Made by a program: the position numbers and the translations under genes
NCBI GenBank assembly: GCA_963976875.1
Contig: CAXBML010000022.1
Location: 1 to 55,892 of the forward strand
Source of the DNA: Berkiella_A sp963976875
GTDB lineage: Bacteria; Pseudomonadota; Gammaproteobacteria; Berkiellales; Berkiellaceae
DNA length: 55,892 bases
Direction: 5' to 3'
The notes under the pieces: model-generated
Databases searched by the model: none
What the model saw: only the letters and a program-made list of their open reading frames with translations
Told to the model about the DNA's origin: nothing
In this document: piece by piece, positions 45,726 to 53,954 of the stretch
Position numbering within the stretch: position 1 is the stretch's first letter
How the letters are laid out: every line of letters starts with the position of its first letter

Positions 45726-45912
45726 CTGGCTTAATCTGGGCTGTTTGCCAAACACCTAATGATACTTGAGCCGATGCTATAAAACTTGGGAACCAAACAT
45801 TATCGTTGTTGTGCAAGCCCACCTTGGAGTGGGAAGCCTGAAATGATACCGAGGTCCCCACTTGAACCAAAGGGTTCGAGACAAAGGGCGTAGCGACACT
45901 CTGGGTTAAGCC
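45726..45912 (+). ncRNA. ssrS: 6S RNA (SsrS)
   Basis: The 5' end GGCTTAA pairs with TTAAGCC at the 3' end, the closing stem of 6S RNA. Between them lie the conserved landmarks in order: CTTGAGCCGAT, GGAAGCCTGAAA, and ACTTGAACCAAAGGGTTCGAG, which match the corresponding segments of the E. coli RNA. It sits between zapA and fau, its usual place in gammaproteobacteria, and a CCTTTTT run follows. 6S RNA binds sigma-70 polymerase and restrains it in stationary phase. Its 5' end lies only about two to four bases after the zapA stop, so its promoter must be inside zapA. Confidence 0.93.
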
Positions 45913-45945
45913 ACCTTTTTGCCAGTAACAGCAAAATAGGAAATC

Positions 45946-46530
45946 ATGAAATACAAAAAAATCATCCGTCAACGGATGAAAACTAAGCGCCGGCAGCTCA
46001 CGGATCATCAACAAAAGTTTGCCGCCATGTCTATTTGGCTTCAGGCTACACGACAACCATTCTTCACTAATTCTCAAAAAATAGCTTTTTATATGGCTAT
46101 ACAGGGCGAACTTGATCCACTGCCTATTATTCAAACCTCTCTTAGATTAGGCAAAAAAGCTTTCCTACCCATTGTTGATTCAAGTACCCATAAATTAAAA
46201 TTTGCCCCTTATCAGCCCAATATGCCCATGGTTAAAAATCAATATGGTATTTGGGAACCTGAATCTACGCCTAAGGATTTGATTTCCATACACACTTTGG
46301 ATCTTGTATTTGTTCCCCTTGTTGCTTTTGACAAATACGGCAATAGACTCGGCATGGGCAAAGGCTATTATGATCGCGCCTTCCAAAACCTTAAAGATAA
46401 CAAAAAGCCTACGAGAGTTGGACTTGCTTACCATTTCCAAAAAATACAAGCTGTGCCAACATCAAAGCAAGATGTGAAAATGCATGCGGTTGTGACCGAA
46501 AAAAAAATATATTCCCCATCAAAAAAATAG
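45946..46530 (+). CDS. fau: 5-formyltetrahydrofolate cyclo-ligase
   Basis: 194 residues, family length. The basic start KYKKIIRQRMKTKRR, the ATP-site FVPLVAFDKYGNRLGMGKGYYDRAF (about 122-146, cited as a region) and FYMAIQGELDP fit YgfA/MTHFS. It converts 5-formyl-THF to methenyl-THF and links to the folate genes in this window. It lies 33 bases past the 6S RNA end, so the two may share a primary transcript as in E. coli. Confidence 0.94.
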   Translation: MKYKKIIRQRMKTKRRQLTDHQQKFAAMSIWLQATRQPFFTNSQKIAFYMAIQGELDPLPIIQTSLRLGKKAFLPIVDSSTHKLKFAPYQPNMPMVKNQYGIWEPESTPKDLISIHTLDLVFVPLVAFDKYGNRLGMGKGYYDRAFQNLKDNKKPTRVGLAYHFQKIQAVPTSKQDVKMHAVVTEKKIYSPSKK

Positions 46531-46702
46531 ATATGATTGAAGTAGCAGGTTTAAATTTACTGATAAAGTCAACAACAATAAGAAAAAACCCCATTGACAT
46601 ACAATTAAGAACAAGTAAAAATACATGCTAATTAAGCTTCAACCCTCTATAACCTGGGAAAAAATCTAATTTATAATTCTTAACAAGATAAACAATCTCA
46701 AG

Positions 46703-46711
46703 TGGTATAAT
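46703..46711 (+). promoter_or_regulatory. Extended -10 box directly before the double-glycine peptide gene
   Basis: TGGTATAAT matches the extended -10 consensus. It ends only four bases before the ATG, so a transcript from it would be almost leaderless. A second perfect -35, TTGACA, lies at 46594-46599, but no good -10 is seen behind it. Confidence 0.4.
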
Positions 46712-46715
46712 TATT

Positions 46716-47015
46716 ATGATTCAAGAACTTAACGATTCTGATTACAAATATATTTCCGGTGGCTTTAACAATGGGGTACTAGCTTCAGGATTGATTTTAA
46801 CACCATTAATTGCATATATAACTGCCAATATATACACAGAATCAAGGATTAATCAATGCATCGAGAATAGTCCAAACTCAACTAACGTTATAGCGAATGT
46901 GCTTTTAACGCCTATTGCTTGTGTTACGTTAGGTGCGACTAATGGTTTACTCCTAGGGGGATTAAGTGGTGCTACGACCATAGGAGCCACCTTCACCCTG
47001 GCATCCTTATTATAG
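46716..47015 (+). CDS. Small hydrophobic protein with a double-glycine leader (bacteriocin-like)
   Basis: 99 residues. Residues 1-16, MIQELNDSDYKYISGG, have the layout of double-glycine leaders: acidic/polar start, conserved Leu and Ile at -12 and -3 type positions, then GG at 15-16. Such leaders are cut by the C39 peptidase of an ABC exporter. The 83-residue remainder is rich in Gly, Ala, Leu and Thr, with two membrane-like stretches (about 20-38 and 57-98) and two cysteines (Cys48 and Cys69) that could form a disulfide. This is the pattern of class II microcins/bacteriocins. No transporter or immunity gene is next to it. No ribosome-binding site is obvious; an extended -10 box TGGTATAAT ends five bases before the ATG. 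Confidence 0.65.
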   Translation: MIQELNDSDYKYISGGFNNGVLASGLILTPLIAYITANIYTESRINQCIENSPNSTNVIANVLLTPIACVTLGATNGLLLGGLSGATTIGATFTLASLL

Positions 47016-47105
47016 CGACATCTTAATTAAGAACACCAAATCAGTCTACATAGTTAAAACAAGCGCAATAAGTACTCCCATTTTTTGAAACATGAAGATC
47101 AGTTG

Positions 47106-47123
47106 GGGCGCTGGAAAGCGCCC
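47106..47123. other. Perfect GNRA-loop hairpin between the peptide gene and the EVE gene
   Basis: GGGCGCT and AGCGCCC pair perfectly around GGAA, a GNRA tetraloop. No T-run follows. It may be a 3' structure of the peptide mRNA or part of an unknown RNA. Confidence 0.4.
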
Positions 47124-47221
47124 GGATTGAAATATGGCTTGTAATTCACTTTCCATATCCTATGGTACAATAAGACATAAAAATAAATATTATTTAGATC
47201 ACTACCTTGGGCTTTATTCTA

Positions 47222-47686
47222 ATGAGTAAAAAATACTGGCTAATGAAATCAGAACCCGAAACTTTTGGCATTGATGACTTAAAGCAAATGCCCAACCAAA
47301 CTGAACACTGGGATGGCGTGCGGAACTATCAAGCACGAAATTTTATGCGTGACGATATGAAACCCGGCGATGAAGTTTTCTTTTATCATTCTAACTGCAA
47401 AGTGCCCGGCATAGTCGGCATAGCAACGGTTGTGAAATCAGCCTACCCAGATCACACGGCTTTTGATAGCCAATCAAAATATTATGACCCCAAAAGCTCG
47501 CCAGAAAAACCACGCTGGTTTATGGTTGACGTTAAATTTAAAAAGAAATTTAAAGATACGATTACACTGAGTGAATTAAAACTTTTACCGCAGTTAAGTG
47601 ATTTAGCATTAGTCAGAAAAGGTAACCGCCTATCCATTATGCCAGTTTCCAAAGCACACTGGGATATGATTATTAAATTAACGTAA
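47222..47686 (+). CDS. EVE domain protein
   Basis: 154 residues from the ATG at 47222; a TTG at 47207 adds five residues. The whole chain is one EVE domain of the PUA superfamily: KKYWLMKSEPETFGIDDL at the start, WDGVRNYQARNFMRDDMKPGDEVFFYHSN (about 27-55, cited as a region), GIVGIATV, and PRWFMVDVKF. EVE domains bind modified cytosines or other bases in nucleic acids. The family is widespread in proteobacteria, but its exact role is not settled. It is followed by a long palindrome. Confidence 0.9.
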   Translation: MSKKYWLMKSEPETFGIDDLKQMPNQTEHWDGVRNYQARNFMRDDMKPGDEVFFYHSNCKVPGIVGIATVVKSAYPDHTAFDSQSKYYDPKSSPEKPRWFMVDVKFKKKFKDTITLSELKLLPQLSDLALVRKGNRLSIMPVSKAHWDMIIKLT

Positions 47687-47688
47687 CA

Positions 47689-47786
47689 GCTCGCCCACTC
47701 TCTACGTCCCGCGGCTTGTCCGCGGGATCTAGATACATGGATTCCGCGGACAAGCCGCGGAACGTAGGCAGTAGAGAAGCGCGAGT
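47689..47786. repeat. 98-bp GC-rich nested palindrome
   Basis: Left and right halves are inverted copies: CCGCGGCTTGTCCGCGG (47709-47725) faces CCGCGGACAAGCCGCGG (47744-47760), and the stems go on outward through CTACGT/ACGTAG, TCTCT/AGAGA and CTCGC/GCGAG. Each half is itself a small palindrome. It lies just after the EVE gene stop and before rpiA. It is unlike the other repeat family here in sequence. It could end transcription or be a small mobile element. Confidence 0.85.
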
Positions 47787-47819
47787 AGTTGCAAATTAAC
47801 TTAGCATTAGGGATATTTT

Positions 47820-48482
47820 ATGAATAAGCAAGACATGCAAAAACAACAAGTGGCTGAAGCTGTCATAGATGAATTTAATCTACATGGCATTATTGGTGTC
47901 GGCACCGGCTCTACTGTTAATTTTTTTATTGATGCTCTCGCCACTATCAAGCATAAAATTGAAGGAGCTGTTCCTAGCTCTGAGGCAACAGCAGAAAGGC
48001 TAAAACAAAATGGCATACCGATACTGGGCATTAATGAAGGCGCTATTAATTTTTACATCGATGGCGCAGATGAATGCAACCACCATTGCCAACTGATTAA
48101 GGGCGGTGGAGCAGCTCTAACCAAAGAAAAAATTATTGCGGCTATTGCAAAAGAGTTCATTTGTATCATTGATGAAAGTAAATATAAATTAAAATTAGGT
48201 GAACATCCTTTACCCATCGAAGTCATTCCTTTAGCCAGAAGTTATGTTGCTCGTGAACTCGTCAAGATAGGCGGTGATCCTGCCTATAGAGAAGGCGTTG
48301 TGACAGACAATGGCAACCACATACTTGATGTTTACAATATGGACATTACACTGCCTATTGCTTTAGAAGAGCAAATCAATAATATCGTCGGCGTTGTAAC
48401 TTGCGGGCTTTTTGCCAAACGTGGTGCCGATAAAGTTTTAATGGCAACTGGAACGGGTGTACAAACACTGGCCCCAAGATAA
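47820..48482 (+). CDS. rpiA: Ribose-5-phosphate isomerase A
   Basis: 220 residues, E. coli length. GVGTGSTVNFFIDAL (about 26-40) binds the phosphate, followed by the substrate motifs IDGADECN (about 81-88) and LIKGGGAALTKEKI (about 92-105), with the catalytic Glu in the latter. It links ribulose- and ribose-5-phosphate in the pentose phosphate pathway. GGGATATTTT before the ATG fits a ribosome-binding site. It lies 15 bases before tdk. Confidence 0.96.
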   Translation: MNKQDMQKQQVAEAVIDEFNLHGIIGVGTGSTVNFFIDALATIKHKIEGAVPSSEATAERLKQNGIPILGINEGAINFYIDGADECNHHCQLIKGGGAALTKEKIIAAIAKEFICIIDESKYKLKLGEHPLPIEVIPLARSYVARELVKIGGDPAYREGVVTDNGNHILDVYNMDITLPIALEEQINNIVGVVTCGLFAKRGADKVLMATGTGVQTLAPR

Positions 48483-48496
48483 CGCCTGAGGAAATT

Positions 48497-49126
48497 ATGG
48501 CTAAACTTTATTTTTATTATTCTGCAATGAATGCAGGCAAAAGTACAAACCTACTGCAATCTGATTACAACTATAATGAACGCGGTATGGAGACAATACT
48601 ATTTACACCTAAATTAGATAACCGCTTTGAGGAAGGTAAGATTCACTCAAGAATTGGCCTGCACGCCAAGGCAATTGCCTTTACGGCAGATTTCAACCTA
48701 CTTGCTTGCGTCCAAGAACAGAGAGTTACCCTTAAAAAACTTGCTTGCGTGCTTATTGATGAAGCACAATTTCTCACCAAAGAACAGGTAGGGCAATTAA
48801 GCGATGTTGTCGATACTTTAAAAATACCTGTACTGGCTTACGGCTTACGCACTGATTTTTTAGGTAACTTATTTCCAGGCAGCCAACATTTATTGGGCTG
48901 GGCAGATGAGGTCTCAGAAATAAAAACAGTCTGTCATTGTGGTAAAAAAGCCATTATGAATGTACGTGTTGATGAGAATGGCCATGCTGTGACGCATGGC
49001 AGCCAAGTGCTTATTGGTGGTAACGATACCTATTTAGCCACCTGCAGAAAGCATTTTAAACAAATGCAGGCAGAAAGCAAAAATAGGCTTGCCGAATCTG
49101 AAGCCTCGGCATCTATAGACGCTTAG
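48497..49126 (+). CDS. tdk: Thymidine kinase, type II
   Basis: 209 residues. The P-loop FYYSAMNAGKSTNLLQ (about 6-21), DEAQFL (about 90-95) Walker B, YGLRTDFLG, and four zinc cysteine/histidine ligands (CHCGKKA... and CRKHF) fit bacterial Tdk. It phosphorylates thymidine for salvage, next to de novo ThyA at 28.6 kb. It follows rpiA closely, probably in one transcript. Confidence 0.95.
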   Translation: MAKLYFYYSAMNAGKSTNLLQSDYNYNERGMETILFTPKLDNRFEEGKIHSRIGLHAKAIAFTADFNLLACVQEQRVTLKKLACVLIDEAQFLTKEQVGQLSDVVDTLKIPVLAYGLRTDFLGNLFPGSQHLLGWADEVSEIKTVCHCGKKAIMNVRVDENGHAVTHGSQVLIGGNDTYLATCRKHFKQMQAESKNRLAESEASASIDA

Positions 49127-49179
49127 TGCCATCTGGCCCAGCTCGCACTAAACTCTGGTGAAGAAGTGAAGATCCATAA

Positions 49180-49764
49180 TCATTTTTTCACCGGCGCACT
49201 CGACATCCCCGCTGTCAAAACAAAGCTCATCGCTTGATTCACATCCCAATCAATTTTTTCTATTTTGTCTTTAGCGATGGCGACCATGACGCCACCAATT
49301 TGATAACTCAACGGAATATAAACCAAACACTGACTTTCCCCACCTACCGCTTCAGGCAATGCAGATAAATCTTCTCTGGTGACAAAGCCCAATACTTTAC
49401 CTAAAGCCGTTGGCACCAAAACAGCTTGTTGCGCTTGATTTTTTTTGGATTTATCGAAAAACTGCATTAACTCTTGAATCGCATTATACAGCACTTTAAT
49501 AAAAGGAATTTTCTTGACTATCGCGTCTGCCAAATTATAGATACTTTTGGTCATCCATGCGTTAACCAGAATTCCCACGATAAACACTAAAACGATGCCA
49601 ACGACAATACCTAAACCATCAAAGTAGTATTCTGATGGAATAAAGTATTGAATGAAGCGACCAAAAAATGCCTCAATATTTCTAAACACCCAAATCACAG
49701 TCGCAACGGTCAATACAATAGGCACAAACGCTTGCAGGCCATTCCAAAAAATTTTTTTCATCAT
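49180..49764 (-). CDS. DUF502 membrane protein
   Basis: 194 residues. Two N-terminal hydrophobic helices (about 10-29 and 50-70) lead into a cytosolic or periplasmic domain with KKIPFIKVLYNAIQELMQFF and GFVTRE motifs typical of DUF502. The family is inner-membrane and of unknown function, often beside aspartyl-tRNA synthetase genes in other genomes. A second Met (49761) could be the start. It is probably in one operon with the next unknown protein (13-base gap). Confidence 0.85.
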   Translation of the reverse strand: MMKKIFWNGLQAFVPIVLTVATVIWVFRNIEAFFGRFIQYFIPSEYYFDGLGIVVGIVLVFIVGILVNAWMTKSIYNLADAIVKKIPFIKVLYNAIQELMQFFDKSKKNQAQQAVLVPTALGKVLGFVTREDLSALPEAVGGESQCLVYIPLSYQIGGVMVAIAKDKIEKIDWDVNQAMSFVLTAGMSSAPVKK

Positions 49765-49777
49765 TTCTATTTTGCTC

Positions 49778-50797
49778 TTATTTTATATGCTTAATTCGTT
49801 CAGAGAATGATTGTTCGCGTTGATCCAATATTTTATTTTTAGAGACTTCATCAGGCGCATCAGCCACCGCATCAATCAATTTTGACAATTCGCCAATTAA
49901 ACCGTATTGGGTTAATAAGCCTTTTTGGGTTAAGTTCTCTTGATAAGGTTCCTTCTCAAATTGCTGTCTATATTCATCTGCTTTTTCTGTATACAGCGAA
50001 GCCATCTGCTCAAGCTCACTGAGGCACAAACTTTTAGTCCTCTCTTTAATCGCTTCATTTTTTAGTCTAAAATTAAGTTTGCCTTTTAATGGGAAAGACC
50101 ATGTCTGCTTTGCTCCAGAATGAAATGCAAACAATCTAGAGATATCATATACCCGATCGATAGCTTGCCCCACACTCAACAAAATCATAATGCCGTACGC
50201 AGCAGCCATTGGCACGATCCAATTTGCGAGAAAAGGGGAAACTGTCAAAGCTGATGCCAAGCCAAAACTAGGCAATGTAAATCCTGGAATACCAAAGCCG
50301 CCGCCCATGGCAGTATAAGTGAATATGGCCCCCATACCTAATGCCCCCCAAACAGCAGTGGAGCTATGTTGGTCAACCACGTTAATTGCATAATGATATT
50401 CTAGATTTCGAATATGTTGATTAAAAACCAGTCCGCCTATCAATCCAGGGAACATGGATAAAAAACCCATGCAAAGACCCAAGATAGGACTGACAATATA
50501 ATTTGCAAGATACATGGCGGGCGTCAACAGCCCATTTTTAATCAAGCGTTTTGCAGTATAGTTAAATTTATCTGTTGCGGCTAATGACTGCCACCAAGCT
50601 TGGCTGTGTGCTCGCTTTGACTTGGCATGACGTTCTTGTATTGGCGCAATTTTTTTGAATGGCTGAAAAAGCCCATTTGGCAGAAACAAAGTTAGGCCCT
50701 GCCCTAAGTCCCAGCCAATATTATAGCCTGCTTGTAACCATGATTTTAGGGCCGCCAAACGTCCTGATTTGCTTTTTGTATCTCCTGAATTTTTCAT
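49778..50797 (-). CDS. Unknown membrane protein
   Basis: 339 residues with AAGGA five bases before the ATG. I recognise no family. It has a basic N-terminal 70 residues, three or so hydrophobic stretches (about 98-125, 150-172 and 188-210) with many Gly and Pro, and a charged 120-residue C-terminal tail with coiled-coil-like pattern. It begins nine bases after ybbP, so it is likely part of the ybbA-ybbP transcript. The combination is like some Legionellales host-targeted membrane proteins, but that is inference. Confidence 0.7.
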   Translation of the reverse strand: MKNSGDTKSKSGRLAALKSWLQAGYNIGWDLGQGLTLFLPNGLFQPFKKIAPIQERHAKSKRAHSQAWWQSLAATDKFNYTAKRLIKNGLLTPAMYLANYIVSPILGLCMGFLSMFPGLIGGLVFNQHIRNLEYHYAINVVDQHSSTAVWGALGMGAIFTYTAMGGGFGIPGFTLPSFGLASALTVSPFLANWIVPMAAAYGIMILLSVGQAIDRVYDISRLFAFHSGAKQTWSFPLKGKLNFRLKNEAIKERTKSLCLSELEQMASLYTEKADEYRQQFEKEPYQENLTQKGLLTQYGLIGELSKLIDAVADAPDEVSKNKILDQREQSFSERIKHIK

Positions 50798-50805
50798 ATA
50801 AATCC

Positions 50806-53289
50806 TTATATTGTCCCTCTGAGAACTTGCGTTGAGGGCGTTTTAATCACACGCCTAAAACCCAGCAGACCTAATGATACTAATAAAAATGTACTCACCA
50901 AAAAACCAATCAAAATCCACTTCCAACCAATCTGATAATTTATCTTAAAATAATCATAGGCAATATCATGAATTATTATCTGCGCAAAAAGTCCTGAAGC
51001 CAAGCCACTCACCGCACCCAAAATAGCATATTCTATGACAATCATACTCTTTAAAAATCTAGCGGATGCGCCTAAACATTTTAATAATGCACTTTCATGA
51101 ATCCGTTCTTTTAAAGTGGCTTTCATCATGATCGCCATCAGTAACACGCCACTCATTAATATGATACTTAAGATAATTTCAAAAATATTCGCTATTTTGA
51201 AAATCCAACTACTCAGCTGTTGCAAAATAGCGTCTAAGTCAATAATACTGATTTGAGGAAAGCGTTGGTGTAAGGCGCCAATTTTATGTCCATCCACTGC
51301 AGGTAAGTAAAAGCTGCTCATAAATGTATGCGGAAATGTATTCAAAACATCGGGTGGAAATATAATAAAAAAGTTGGGCGTAAATGATTGCCAGGAAAGC
51401 GTTCTGAGATGTACGATTTTACCATTAATAGCTTTATCTTGAATTTGAAATGTTAAAACATCGCCTAAAGAAACGTCTCGTTTTTTAGCGAACTCTGCCT
51501 CAATAGAAATAGCAAAATCACCGGGCTGAACCGTGGACCAGTCAACCCCCCCAACAGATTCATTATTTTCAGGTAATATCGACATCCAGGTCAAATTAAT
51601 AGGTCGACGCAGCCCTCGCTTTGCTGTCGGATCACGTTGCCCAGCCCCCCAAGTGCTCACCGGCTTGCCATTTACATGAGAATAATGCGCTCTCACTACA
51701 GGATAAGAGGTTATCCCTAACAACTGATTCTCATCAAACCACTGATTCAATGTTGATAATTCATTTGCTTGGACATTCACTAAAAAATAATTTGGCGTAT
51801 CCTCTGGCAGCTGTGCTCGCCAAGCACTCAATATATCCCATTGTATAATGGCACTCAGTAATAACAGTGTGAAAATTAGTGTATACATTGTGCATTGCAT
51901 GATTCCTTGCCATCTATGCTTTAATAATGTATTTACTGCAAATCGAAATACATGTGGTCCAATTCTCCTAACGCCCTGCAAACCAAAGAAAATCAGCATA
52001 GAAACGCCTAACCCCAATGCTGTCATAATAGAAAATAAGGCCAGCAAACGAATAGGTGTTACAAAATCTTGTGTATAAAGACAAACAAGACCTATGATCA
52101 GGATAAAAGCAATCAAATAAATAATTTTGTAATGCGATTCAAATGCTTGCGATGATCGGAGCATGGATTGAATGGGCACTTTTTTTAACGACAAGATCGC
52201 AGGCAATGAAAAACATAAAGCAATCAATAAAGCGAGAGATACCGTAAAATAAAAGCTCGAACCATACCATTGAGCCGTTGTAATACCAAAGGGTTGCCAT
52301 ATATAAAACAAACCATTAAGCAAACAATAACCTAGGATCACACTAATCATAATGATTAGGACAGATAAGCTCATTAAAGTAATAATATACGAACTTAATA
52401 CCGCTTGTGGACTTGCCCCCAATGTCCTTAAAATAGCAACAACATGGCGCTGTCTTTTTGCATATTCATAGACACTAACCGCAATCACAATACTGGCTAA
52501 CAAACTCTGAATTATGATGATAACAGACAAATATCGCTCAACGGTTTGAAAAGGTTTTGCGATAGCTTGACGACCTGTCTCTTGGGTGACAATTTTAAAT
52601 TGACCCTTTTTAACATTGCCAGACTTTAAAAAATCTTGAATATTTTTGTTTTCCCCCTTAAGTATCAACCTGTAATTAACACGACTTCCTGGATGGATGA
52701 CATCAAGCTTTGTCACATCTTTTTTATGCATATAGACAATAGGAGAAAAAGCACTGGTATTTGATAACATAAATGGAAAAGTGACGAGTTCAGCTGACAG
52801 TTTAAATGGATAGTCTGCTATTTGAATAACCTCTCCTAATGAGGCATTAAACTTATTAAGAAAACTGGCACTGGCCCATATCTCACCTTCTTCTGGTAAA
52901 CTCTCAACTTTAACTTTTTGTTTATTCTTATATATTTCTAATTCCCCTACCAAAGGGAATATCGGATCAAAAGACTCTATCTGCACTAAAGAAAACTTCT
53001 CCTGTGTACTCGCCATCGTGAAAAAACCTATATTTTGTGTATAGGTTAATTTTCTTGCTTCTGCTTGTTCAATAATGTGCTCTGGGATAGGAGAGGGAGA
53101 CTCTAAAATAAGCTGCCCACCCAGTAAACTTTGAGTGTTATTTTGCAACTGTGAAGAGACATTTTGTAAGCCCAGTGTCATAATTAATAAAAACATTGTG
53201 GTTAAACACAAAATAATCATGACAATTTTCAGTTCTATTGTTTTAATTTCTCTTTGCAATGTGCGCCAAATAAATTGTTTTGATATCAT
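50806..53289 (-). CDS. ybbP: ABC transporter permease, YbbP type
   Basis: 827 residues with two FtsX-like membrane units. Helices occur at about 20-40, 255-355, 390-440, 455-480 and 700-815; large periplasmic domains fill about 45-240 and 480-690. This is the type VII (MacB/LolC/FtsX) permease layout, as in E. coli YbbP. Partner YbbA overlaps it by four bases (ATGA). In E. coli the YbbAP pair works with TesA; the three genes are also together here. The cargo is thought to be a hydrophobic or lipid compound, unproven. Confidence 0.9.
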   Translation of the reverse strand: MISKQFIWRTLQREIKTIELKIVMIILCLTTMFLLIMTLGLQNVSSQLQNNTQSLLGGQLILESPSPIPEHIIEQAEARKLTYTQNIGFFTMASTQEKFSLVQIESFDPIFPLVGELEIYKNKQKVKVESLPEEGEIWASASFLNKFNASLGEVIQIADYPFKLSAELVTFPFMLSNTSAFSPIVYMHKKDVTKLDVIHPGSRVNYRLILKGENKNIQDFLKSGNVKKGQFKIVTQETGRQAIAKPFQTVERYLSVIIIIQSLLASIVIAVSVYEYAKRQRHVVAILRTLGASPQAVLSSYIITLMSLSVLIIMISVILGYCLLNGLFYIWQPFGITTAQWYGSSFYFTVSLALLIALCFSLPAILSLKKVPIQSMLRSSQAFESHYKIIYLIAFILIIGLVCLYTQDFVTPIRLLALFSIMTALGLGVSMLIFFGLQGVRRIGPHVFRFAVNTLLKHRWQGIMQCTMYTLIFTLLLLSAIIQWDILSAWRAQLPEDTPNYFLVNVQANELSTLNQWFDENQLLGITSYPVVRAHYSHVNGKPVSTWGAGQRDPTAKRGLRRPINLTWMSILPENNESVGGVDWSTVQPGDFAISIEAEFAKKRDVSLGDVLTFQIQDKAINGKIVHLRTLSWQSFTPNFFIIFPPDVLNTFPHTFMSSFYLPAVDGHKIGALHQRFPQISIIDLDAILQQLSSWIFKIANIFEIILSIILMSGVLLMAIMMKATLKERIHESALLKCLGASARFLKSMIVIEYAILGAVSGLASGLFAQIIIHDIAYDYFKINYQIGWKWILIGFLVSTFLLVSLGLLGFRRVIKTPSTQVLRGTI

Positions 53290-53954
53290 ATTTTTGTTAA
53301 ACGCCCCTCTTTTAATGAATACAAACTATCACATTTCTGTGCTAAAACGGGATCATGAGTAATGAATATAAGCGTTGTGCCACATTGCCGGTTTAAATCA
53401 AACAACTGCTTAATAATAATTTCACTTGTCTGCTCATCTAAGCTGCCTGTAGGCTCATCAGCAAATAAAATAGACGGCTGTGTCACATAGGCTCGCGCCA
53501 ATGCAACCCTTTGCTGCTCGCCACCAGATAGCTGTGCAGGATAATGGTGATAACGATCCTTTAAACCAAGTTGATCTAGTAATGCTTCTGCTTGCTGGGA
53601 CTCATGCATTTTCCCATTTAGTTCAAGTGGTAAAACCACATTTTCTAAAGCCGTCAAGTGTGATAATAATTCAAAATTTTGAAAAACAAATCCAACATGT
53701 TCTAAACGAAATAAAGCTCTTTGCGATTCGTCCATGGTTGAAATAACTTTTCCCTGAATCTGTAGGCTACCTGCTGATGGTAAGTCAAGACCTGCCAATA
53801 TACCCAGTAAAGTTGTTTTCCCTGACCCCGATGCGCCTAAAATAGCCACGCTTTCTGCTTGATTGACCTTCAAGTCAACCGAGTTTAATATGGGTAATGC
53901 CCCTTTGGGTGTTTGTATCACTTTTGCCAAATCGTTGGCTTGAAGGATTGTCAT
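53286..53954 (-). CDS. ybbA: ABC transporter ATP-binding protein, YbbA type
   Basis: 222 residues with all ATPase motifs: Walker A GASGSGKTT (about 35-43), Q-loop FVFQNFELL, signature LSGGEQQRVALARA (about 141-154), Walker B ILFADEP, and the switch His in FITHD. It is the ATPase of YbbP. Its ATG overlaps that of tesA on the other strand by two bases. AAGGTG lies eleven bases upstream, inside tesA. Confidence 0.92.
   Translation of the reverse strand: MTILQANDLAKVIQTPKGALPILNSVDLKVNQAESVAILGASGSGKTTLLGILAGLDLPSAGSLQIQGKVISTMDESQRALFRLEHVGFVFQNFELLSHLTALENVVLPLELNGKMHESQQAEALLDQLGLKDRYHHYPAQLSGGEQQRVALARAYVTQPSILFADEPTGSLDEQTSEIIIKQLFDLNRQCGTTLIFITHDPVLAQKCDSLYSLKEGRLTKI

Noticed and set aside
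45637..46134. Minus-strand open frame of 165 codons across the zapA end, 6S RNA and fau start
   Set aside because: It is antisense to two real genes and a structured RNA; no ribosome-binding site or family is seen.
53286..53954. YbbA as the exporter for the double-glycine peptide at 46.7 kb
   Set aside because: YbbA lacks a C39 peptidase domain and is bound to the YbbP/TesA set; it is unlikely to process the leader.
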